Below, one piece after another: positions 1-3,961 of a stretch of DNA of 6,171 bases (position 1 is its first letter; each line of letters starts with the position of its first letter). A model generated the notes under the pieces. That model saw nothing but the letters and a program-made list of their open reading frames with translations. It did not search any database and was not told the DNA's origin. Both the position numbers and the translations under genes were made by a program. The stretch comes from an uncultured Pseudomonadales bacterium (lineage in GTDB: Bacteria > Pseudomonadota > Gammaproteobacteria > Pseudomonadales > IMCC2047), in assembly GCA_947258895.1 (NCBI GenBank), contig CAMYKE010000090.1:1-6171 (forward strand), in the 5' to 3' direction.

Positions 1-84
1 GACCACAGGGGCCGGAGTCGAAAACTCGTCCTTGTCCGCTGCGGCGGATTGCACTCCGTCCCCGCAACGCTCGTTATTGGCCAT
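1..84 (-). CDS. Possible partial CDS starting at the pyrE stop, runs off the left edge
   Basis: An ATG at 84-82 shares bases with the pyrE stop codon (TAATG), and the frame stays open for all 28 codons to the window edge. It begins [20 protein letters not shown] and continues FSTPAPVV. The stretch is hydrophilic and low in complexity, and I do not recognise a family. A stop/start overlap is typical of translationally coupled genes in an operon, which would make this the third gene after rph and pyrE. Against it, no Shine-Dalgarno sequence is visible at the end of pyrE and 28 open codons in GC-rich DNA can occur by chance. A plus-strand frame is also open across this region, so the reading direction is not certain. 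Confidence 0.3.
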   Translation of the reverse strand, partial: MANNERCGDGVQSAAADKDEFSTPAPVV

Positions 85-740
85 TACCGCGGCGACGGGG
101 CAATTCCGTAGCGGGAACGGTATCTCTCTATGCGCTGCAGCAACCGGGCATTGGCCGCATCGAGGACGAGGTACTCGATCAGGTGCTCCACGGTAATTAT
201 ACTGACTACCGGGCCACCGAACACCTTCTCTACTTCCTGGATCGCCGAAACCGCGCCGGCACCGCGCTCCTGCCGGTCCAGCGCAATCACCACCCCGGCC
301 AGTTGCGCTTGCTGCGCGGTGATGATCTGCATTGCTTCCCGAATCGCCGTACCGGCCGTAATTACATCATCGATAATCAATATGCGGCCGGCCATGGGCG
401 CGCCGACCAACTGGCCACCCTCCCCGTGATCCTTGACTTCCTTGCGGTTAAATACATAGGGTACGTCCCTTTGATGGTGGTCAGCCAGGGCGATTGCCGT
501 TGCGGTTGCAAGGGGAATACCCTTGTAGGCCGGTCCGAAAAGTACGTCGAATTCAAGCTGCTCAGCCTCGATCGCCGCGGCATAAAAACGTCCCAACTGC
601 GCCAGGGCAAACCCGGTGTTGAACAGTCCGGCATTAAAAAAATACGGACTGGTCCGCCCCGACTTCAATTTGAAGTCGCCAAACCTCAATACATCATGGG
701 CGATTGCAAACTCGATGAATTGTTTCTGATAGTCGCGCAT
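84..740 (-). CDS. pyrE: Orotate phosphoribosyltransferase PyrE
   Basis: This cytoplasmic enzyme joins orotate to PRPP to give orotidine 5'-monophosphate and pyrophosphate, the fifth step of de novo pyrimidine synthesis. The 218-residue protein aligns from its first residue with E. coli PyrE (start [13 protein letters not shown]; the family length is about 213), which fixes the ATG at 740-738. Visible sites are K26 in LKSGR with the [10 protein letters not shown] segment after it, the FGPAYKGIP block (68-76), the mobile catalytic loop [11 protein letters not shown] (99-109, with R99, K100, K103 and H105), and the PRPP-binding motif [11 protein letters not shown] (122-132, with D124/D125). LDRQERG (154-160) is also typical. 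The last dozen residues extend a little past the E. coli end. No good Shine-Dalgarno sequence precedes the start. The TAA of a small upstream frame directly abuts the ATG, so translation may depend on coupling. It lies downstream of rph, as in E. coli. Confidence 0.97.
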   Translation of the reverse strand: MRDYQKQFIEFAIAHDVLRFGDFKLKSGRTSPYFFNAGLFNTGFALAQLGRFYAAAIEAEQLEFDVLFGPAYKGIPLATATAIALADHHQRDVPYVFNRKEVKDHGEGGQLVGAPMAGRILIIDDVITAGTAIREAMQIITAQQAQLAGVVIALDRQERGAGAVSAIQEVEKVFGGPVVSIITVEHLIEYLVLDAANARLLQRIERYRSRYGIAPSPR

Positions 741-848
741 TTAGCGCACTCGGACAAGGGTGCAGCCAGCGCCTGGCCGCGCCTGGCGACGCACGCCGCG
801 ACGCCGGTTAAATCCGGATTTATCATATACGCACAATAGTCGTCTCAT
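741..848 (-). CDS. Candidate 35-codon Arg-rich leader peptide between rph and pyrE
   Basis: The ATG at 848-846 overlaps the rph TGA (ATGA). The frame reads 35 codons and ends with a TAA at 743-741 directly before the pyrE ATG, so it fills the gap exactly. The peptide begins [20 protein letters not shown] and ends [15 protein letters not shown]. Ten of 35 residues are arginine and I recognise no family. There is no clear Shine-Dalgarno sequence, so translation would rely on ribosomes terminating at rph. Its likely role, if real, is to carry ribosomes across the gap to pyrE or to control folding of the hairpins inside it, not to make a functional protein. Known background: in E. coli, pyrE is controlled by UTP-sensitive attenuation in which translation of rph itself serves as the leader. 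A chance open frame of this length in GC-rich DNA is quite possible. Confidence 0.35.
   Translation of the reverse strand: MRRLLCVYDKSGFNRRRGVRRQARPGAGCTLVRVR
763..805 (-). promoter_or_regulatory. Pair of GC-rich hairpins upstream of pyrE, possibly mutually exclusive
   Basis: On the minus strand, positions 805-785 fold as GGCG-T-CGC / GCG-T-CGCC (one T-T mismatch), and 777-765 form a perfect GCCAG-GCG-CTGGC hairpin that can extend to 779-763 with a G-U pair. The 9-mer GCCAGGCGC occurs twice in tandem (787-779 and 777-769), so CTGGC at 769-765 could pair with either GCCAG copy. Using the upstream copy would break the first hairpin. That is the layout of an attenuator or translational switch. 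No U-tract follows either stem, so a simple intrinsic terminator is not supported. Confidence 0.35.
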
Positions 849-1564
849 TGCGCCAGGACCCGGCGCTGCAGTTCCGCCAACTCGGCGGCGCCCTGCTCGG
901 CCAGCCTCAACATTGCATCCAGTTCACTGCGCGCGAAGGTTTTCCCCTCCGCAGTACCCTGCACTTCAATGAATCCCCCCTGGTCGGTCATGATTACGTT
1001 CATATCGGTCTCGGCGGAGGAGTCCTCGTCGTAATCGAGATCGAGCACCGGCTCGCCCTGGTAGATACCCACGGAAACTGCCGCGACCAACGATAGCATT
1101 GGATCCGTGGTTAGCTTTTTACGTCGCTGCAGCGTCCGCAACGCGTCGATCAGCGCTACGCATCCCCCGGTGATCGCCGCGGTGCGGGTGCCACCATCCG
1201 CCTGGATTACATCACAATCGATTACGACCGTATTCTCACCCAGCCGCTTGAGATCAATCCCTGCCCGCAAGGAGCGCCCGATCAGGCGCTGTATTTCGAT
1301 CGTGCGACCACCCTGTTTGCCACGTGCGGCCTCGCGACCCATGCGCGATCCGGTCGAACGCGGCAACATACCATATTCTGCCGTCAGCCAGCCCCTGCCG
1401 CTCCCTTTCAGAAACCCGGGCACCCCCGCATCGATGGTCGCCGTGCATATTACTTTGGTATCCCCGAACTCTACCAACACTGAACCTTCAGCATGCTTGG
1501 TATAGTTCCTGGTAAGCTGGACTTCGCGCATCTGGCCGGCTGCTCTGCCGCTTGGTCGAATCAT
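845..1564 (-). CDS. rph: Ribonuclease PH
   Basis: RNase PH is a phosphate-dependent 3'-to-5' exoribonuclease that trims the 3' ends of tRNA precursors and also acts on rRNA. It works as a ring-shaped hexamer in the cytoplasm. The 239-residue protein has the family's usual length and begins [11 protein letters not shown], matching the conserved start. Family blocks are [21 protein letters not shown] (18-38), the [17 protein letters not shown] segment (85-101, RNA/ring contacts), the phosphate-binding GGTRTA (124-129) and the metal-binding acidic block [16 protein letters not shown] (174-189). All look intact, unlike the frameshifted rph of E. coli K-12. A weak CGGAAA lies about 7 bases before the ATG. 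It is transcribed divergently from yicC and is the first gene of the probable rph-pyrE operon. A minus-strand TATAAT about 36 bases upstream of the ATG is the best promoter candidate. Confidence 0.97.
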   Translation of the reverse strand: MIRPSGRAAGQMREVQLTRNYTKHAEGSVLVEFGDTKVICTATIDAGVPGFLKGSGRGWLTAEYGMLPRSTGSRMGREAARGKQGGRTIEIQRLIGRSLRAGIDLKRLGENTVVIDCDVIQADGGTRTAAITGGCVALIDALRTLQRRKKLTTDPMLSLVAAVSVGIYQGEPVLDLDYDEDSSAETDMNVIMTDQGGFIEVQGTAEGKTFARSELDAMLRLAEQGAAELAELQRRVLAQ

Positions 1565-1599
1565 CGGGTTTCCGTATCAGGTGGTCGATAAAGTGCAGC

Positions 1600-1605
1600 A
1601 TTATA
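1600..1605 (-). promoter_or_regulatory. Candidate -10 element for rph-pyrE
   Basis: The minus strand reads TATAAT here, a perfect sigma70 -10 hexamer, with a predicted transcript start near 1593 and a leader of about 30 bases before the rph ATG at 1564. At 16-18 bases spacing, the -35 position falls in the other arm of the inverted repeat and reads like AGCATT, which does not match TTGACA. Activity may therefore need an activator or be weak. Confidence 0.45.
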
Positions 1606-1619
1606 GCGTTAGTTGCCTG

Positions 1620-1625
1620 TATAAT
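1620..1625 (+). promoter_or_regulatory. Candidate -10 element for yicC
   Basis: This is a perfect TATAAT in the right arm of the inverted repeat, with a predicted transcript start near 1632. The yicC leader would then be about 170 bases long. As on the other strand, the -35 region (AGCATT at 17 bases) is poor and there is no TGn extended -10. I found no better -10/-35 pair between here and the yicC start. Confidence 0.4.
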
Positions 1626-1642
1626 GCTGCAGCAATTTGCGC

Positions 1643-1684
1643 TGGTTGCCAGTACTGCGCCTGGAAAGGGGCTAACCATCCCCT
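1643..1684 (+). other. Possible RNA fold in the yicC leader
   Basis: AGGGG (1667-1671) and CCCCT (1680-1684) form a 5-bp stem whose loop contains AACCA (1674-1678). AACCA is complementary to TGGTT (1643-1647) upstream. CCAG (1649-1652) and CTGG (1661-1664) also pair. The set allows either a nested fold or a pseudoknot. The stems are short and no known riboswitch class is recognised, so this may be background. Confidence 0.15.
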
Positions 1685-1801
1685 GCACGCTGAGTCTTGT
1701 TGCAAAACAACGCAGCAACGCCGCATCCGCCATTTTCAAGTGCACGGAATACTGGTGCAGCAGGCAACTATCCGACTTATTTTTGCAAACAGGCAGGACC
1801 T

Positions 1802-2668
1802 ATGATTTCGAGCATGACGGCTTTTGCTCGCCGTGAACTGCAAACCGGCTGGGGATCCCTCGTATGGGAAATCCGCTCCGTAAACCATCGCTATCTCGAA
1901 CTGCAATTCCGTTTGCCGGAAAATCTCCGTGACCTGGAGCCGTTGCTCCGCGAGCAGCTGCGTAAAGGCCTGAAACGCGGCAAGGTCGAATGCAGCCTTT
2001 ACTTCCGCAATGGCGGCGAGCACAGCGTTGGCTTTAGCCTCAATCACGATCTCGTCGCCAGTTTGCAGCAGACCCTGCAGGACGTTGCTGCGCAGATTCC
2101 CGGGGCCGCTCCCGCCAACGCCCTTGAAATTCTGCGCTGGCCTGGCGTCCTCGAGACCGCGGAGCTGGACTACGACAGCATCAAGGCATCGGCGCTGACG
2201 CTGTTTGGAGAAGCATTGGGCCAGCTTACCCAAATGCGCAACCAGGAGGGCACGTCGCTGGGCACGCTGATCGAGCAACGCCTCAGCGCCGTGCAGGAGA
2301 TTACCCGGCAATTCCGTGGCAAACTGCCGGCCATCTTGGCGCAGCACGAAGCACGCTTTCGCAGCAAGCTCGAGGATACTAAAATCGAGTTTGAACCGGG
2401 GCGGCTCGAACAGGAACTGGTGCTGGCGTTACAGAAAGCAGACGTCGATGAGGAACTGGATCGCCTGGAAACCCATGTCGGGGAAGTAACCCGAACGCTG
2501 GCGAGCGGTGCCGCAATTGGCAGGCGCCTCGACTTCCTGATGCAGGAGCTAAACCGGGAAGCGAACACGCTGTCGTCCAAGGCCATCGACACCGATGCAA
2601 CGCAGGCGGCCGTGGAACTCAAGGTGTTGATCGAGCAAATGCGCGAACAAATCCAGAACATTGAATAA
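1802..2668 (+). CDS. yicC: YicC family endoribonuclease
   Basis: This 288-residue protein matches E. coli YicC (287 aa) along its whole length. In E. coli, YicC has been described as an endoribonuclease acting on structured RNA and affecting small-RNA stability. The conserved N-terminal domain starts ISSMTAFARRE (2-12), followed by SVNHRYLELQFRLPE (26-40) and RGKVEC (59-64). LEILRWPGV (108-116) is in the middle. The C-terminal DUF1732 part includes RLEQELVLALQKADVDEELDRLETHV (201-226), GRRLDFLMQELNREANTLSSK (240-260) and the nearly invariant tail ELKVLIEQMREQIQNIE. The ATG at 1802 is chosen because the family starts MI-SMTA. AGGA (1795-1798) lies before it at an unusually short 3 bases. The frame is open further upstream to 1697, but that part does not resemble the family. 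yicC commonly sits beside rph and gmk in gammaproteobacteria. gmk follows after 21 bases, so they are probably cotranscribed. Confidence 0.95.
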   Translation: MISSMTAFARRELQTGWGSLVWEIRSVNHRYLELQFRLPENLRDLEPLLREQLRKGLKRGKVECSLYFRNGGEHSVGFSLNHDLVASLQQTLQDVAAQIPGAAPANALEILRWPGVLETAELDYDSIKASALTLFGEALGQLTQMRNQEGTSLGTLIEQRLSAVQEITRQFRGKLPAILAQHEARFRSKLEDTKIEFEPGRLEQELVLALQKADVDEELDRLETHVGEVTRTLASGAAIGRRLDFLMQELNREANTLSSKAIDTDATQAAVELKVLIEQMREQIQNIE

Positions 2669-2689
2669 CGATGGAGTACTAATCTAGCG

Positions 2690-3307
2690 ATGGCTTTTCG
2701 AGGATCTCTTTTTATCATTTCAGCGGCCTCCGGCGCCGGCAAGACGAGCCTGTTGGACGCGCTGGTGAGTTCCGTGCCCAATATCGAGGTGTCGGTCTCG
2801 CACACAACACGCGCCCGGCGGGCCGGCGAACAGGACGGCGTGCATTACCATTTCGTAACACCAGCCAAGTTTGAGGAGATGCTGGAGAACGGGGTCTTCC
2901 TGGAACAGGCTAACGTGTTTGGCAATATGTATGGCACCTCGCAGCAATGGGTCGAGGATAAACTGGCGAGCGGCGCCGACATCCTGCTGGAAATCGACTG
3001 GCAGGGCGCGCAGCAGGTGCGTAAACTGCTGCCGGATAGTGTTGGAATCTTTATCCTCCCGCCCTCCAGGGAGGCGTTGCGCCAGCGCCTGGTGGGCCGT
3101 GGCCAGGATGACCCAAACATTATTGCGGCGCGGATGGAGAAAGCGACCAATGAAATGTCCCATTATTGCGAATTCGACTACGTGGTGATCAACGATGATT
3201 TCCAGGAAGCGGTGCAGGACCTGACCGCAATCATTCGCGCGCAGCGCCTGCAGCAAGCGCCCCGGCGACCGGAAGTGCAAAAATTGATTACCGAGCTCTT
3301 GTCATAA
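2690..3307 (+). CDS. gmk: Guanylate kinase
   Basis: Guanylate kinase phosphorylates GMP (and dGMP) to GDP with ATP. It is essential for GTP and dGTP supply and provides the GDP that SpoT uses. The 205-residue protein is close in length to E. coli Gmk (207). The P-loop is AASGAGKTS (12-20, K18), with Ala where most relatives have Pro (APSGAGK). GMP-binding residues lie in [13 protein letters not shown] (35-47, with S37 and R41) and in the HYHF and FGNMYGTS segments (52-55 and 77-84). [15 protein letters not shown] (97-111) is the Walker B-like core, and the lid-side arginines are in [10 protein letters not shown] (131-140). [15 protein letters not shown] (156-170) is a strong family signature. 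The ATG at 2690 is the only possible start, because an in-frame stop lies at 2666. GGAG (2673-2676) is 13 bases upstream, rather far for a Shine-Dalgarno sequence. Its last codons overlap a promoter candidate for rpoZ. Confidence 0.97.
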   Translation: MAFRGSLFIISAASGAGKTSLLDALVSSVPNIEVSVSHTTRARRAGEQDGVHYHFVTPAKFEEMLENGVFLEQANVFGNMYGTSQQWVEDKLASGADILLEIDWQGAQQVRKLLPDSVGIFILPPSREALRQRLVGRGQDDPNIIAARMEKATNEMSHYCEFDYVVINDDFQEAVQDLTAIIRAQRLQQAPRRPEVQKLITELLS

Positions 3308-3328
3308 GGCCCTGTTGTTCAGTAGAAT
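3299..3328 (+). promoter_or_regulatory. Sigma70-type promoter candidate for rpoZ-spoT with GC-rich discriminator
   Basis: TTGTCA (3299-3304, 5 of 6 to consensus) and TAGAAT (3323-3328, 5 of 6) are separated by 18 bases. The -35 element lies in the last two sense codons of gmk. The predicted start is near 3335, about 55 bases before rpoZ. The bases after the -10 (TGCCGG, 3329-3334) are GC-rich, a feature of promoters that ppGpp inhibits during the stringent response. This is the best promoter match on the plus strand. Confidence 0.5.
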
Positions 3329-3361
3329 TGCCGGCCCTGTCCCTTGCATGGAGCAGGCCCT
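3308..3361 (+). repeat. Three GGCCCT copies between gmk and rpoZ
   Basis: GGCCCTGT occurs at 3308-3315 and 3333-3340, with GGCCCT again at 3356-3361. Start-to-start spacings are 25 and 23 bases. The copies sit in the spacer, around the predicted transcript start, and in the leader of the candidate rpoZ promoter. They may be a protein-binding array or a chance effect of GC-rich sequence. Confidence 0.35.
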
Positions 3362-3390
3362 CAGTAAATGCTCAAAATCGAGAACCCAAA

Positions 3391-3765
3391 ATGGCACGAA
3401 TTACCGTAGAAGATTGTCTGGATCACGTCGATAACCGCTTCGAGCTCGTCATGAAAGCATCCAAGCGCGCCCGCCAACTGGCTACCGGCGGCAAAGAACC
3501 CATGGTCAAGGAAGAGAGCGACAAGGCCACGGTCATTGCATTGCGCGAGATTGCCGAGGGTCTGGTTACGGAGTCGGTACTGCAGAACCATTTCGAGGAA
3601 GAAGAAACCTACGAGTTCACAACCGCCACCGAAACGGTGAGCGAGGAAGACATCGCAGCGGCCGGCCTCGTCGAGGCTATCCTTGAGAATGGGGCTGCGG
3701 AGGAACAGGACTCTGCCGAAGGCAGCGACGCCACCCCCGCGGTCGACGACCCCGAAGAAGACTAG
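3391..3765 (+). CDS. rpoZ: RNA polymerase omega subunit with a long acidic tail
   Basis: Omega is the small RNA polymerase subunit that wraps the beta' C-terminus, helps assembly and, in E. coli, forms ppGpp site 1 together with beta'. The ATG at 3391 is chosen because the family starts MAR; residues 1-66 read as standard omega ([20 protein letters not shown], then [13 protein letters not shown] at 25-37 and [15 protein letters not shown] at 44-58). The MAR residues that contact ppGpp in E. coli are kept. The protein is 124 residues long, against 91 in E. coli and a little under 90 in Pseudomonas. Residues 69-124 hold 21 Asp/Glu and no Lys or Arg, giving a strongly acidic, low-complexity and probably disordered tail. 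A weak GAGA (3380-3383) precedes the start. It lies 83 bases after gmk and has its own promoter candidate. The core assignment is secure; the function of the tail is unknown. Confidence 0.95.
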   Translation: MARITVEDCLDHVDNRFELVMKASKRARQLATGGKEPMVKEESDKATVIALREIAEGLVTESVLQNHFEEEETYEFTTATETVSEEDIAAAGLVEAILENGAAEEQDSAEGSDATPAVDDPEED

Positions 3766-3775
3766 TTCTCTGCCC

Positions 3776-3796
3776 GGGCGGCGCCTGGTGCCCCCC
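3776..3796 (+). other. Strong hairpin just after rpoZ
   Basis: Positions 3776-3796 pair as GGG-C-GGCGC (loop CTG) GTGCC-C-CCC, giving eight pairs including one G-U and a single C-C mismatch. It begins 10 bases after the rpoZ stop. A second small stem, GCCG/CGGC, lies at 3810-3822. No run of T follows, so neither is a convincing intrinsic terminator. The hairpin could protect the 3' end of a gmk-rpoZ message or reduce read-through into spoT. Confidence 0.35.
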
Positions 3797-3889
3797 TGGT
3801 CGACCCTCTGCCGTCACCCGGCGGCGGCGCATGTAACCGCGGCATCCTTCAAGCCTCGCAGCGATAGCACTTATTATTCAGAGCTTCCC

Positions 3890-3919
3890 TTGAACACCCG
3901 GGTCTAAAAGCGTTCTAAT
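3890..3919 (+). promoter_or_regulatory. Possible promoter for spoT
   Basis: TTGAAC (3890-3895, 4 of 6) and TCTAAT (3914-3919, 5 of 6) are 18 bases apart in the locally AT-rich part of the rpoZ-spoT gap. The predicted start is near 3926, about 36 bases before the spoT TTG. The match is moderate. Together with the hairpin after rpoZ and the 196-base gap, it suggests spoT can be transcribed separately from rpoZ. Confidence 0.35.
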
Positions 3920-3952
3920 ATAAGCCAACCAACGCTCGCAGTAACTACACCC

Positions 3953-3958
3953 GGAAGA
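3953..3958 (+). promoter_or_regulatory. Shine-Dalgarno sequence deciding the spoT TTG start
   Basis: GGAAGA lies 3 bases before TTG 3962, with its GGA core 6 bases away. No ATG or GTG occurs in the spoT frame between the upstream stop TAA (3905-3907) and the conserved protein, so this site supports TTG 3962 as the start. TTG 3968, two codons later, is the only close alternative. Confidence 0.5.
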
Positions 3959-3961
3959 CCA

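Larger units (their letters stand above)
1594..1631. repeat. Perfect 12-bp inverted repeat in the rph/yicC divergent intergenic region
   Basis: The left arm TGCAGCATTATA (1594-1605) and right arm TATAATGCTGCA (1620-1631) are exact reverse complements, separated by 14 bases. Each arm contains a consensus TATAAT -10 hexamer reading outward, one toward rph and one toward yicC. The right arm also overlaps a 10-bp palindrome, TGCTGCAGCA (1625-1634). The arms are about two helical turns apart from centre to centre, compatible with a dimeric regulator, a symmetric divergent promoter, or both. No regulator can be named from the sequence. Confidence 0.75.

Noticed and set aside
183..839. 218-codon plus-strand open frame opposite pyrE
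   Set aside because: It lies antisense to conserved PyrE, has no Shine-Dalgarno sequence or family resemblance, and extends through the rph-pyrE gap only by chance.
1697..1710. TTGTT-GCAA-AACAA hairpin in the yicC leader
   Set aside because: It has only five mostly A/T pairs with no extension, so it is too weak to interpret.
1697..1801. In-frame upstream extension of yicC starting from TTG 1697
   Set aside because: YicC proteins start MI-SMTA, which matches ATG 1802. The extra 35 residues are not conserved-looking and AGGA precedes 1802.
2671..2682. Three-codon minigene ATG GAG TAC TAA between yicC and gmk
   Set aside because: Its GAG is part of the probable gmk ribosome-binding GGAG. Nothing indicates translation, and such short frames are common by chance.
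3328..3390. In-frame upstream extension of rpoZ
   Set aside because: Omega begins MAR, matching ATG 3391. The extension covers the predicted promoter start and the GGCCCT repeats.
3368..3409. 13-codon frame ([13 protein letters not shown]) overlapping the rpoZ start in another frame
   Set aside because: It has no Shine-Dalgarno sequence and its length is within chance expectation.
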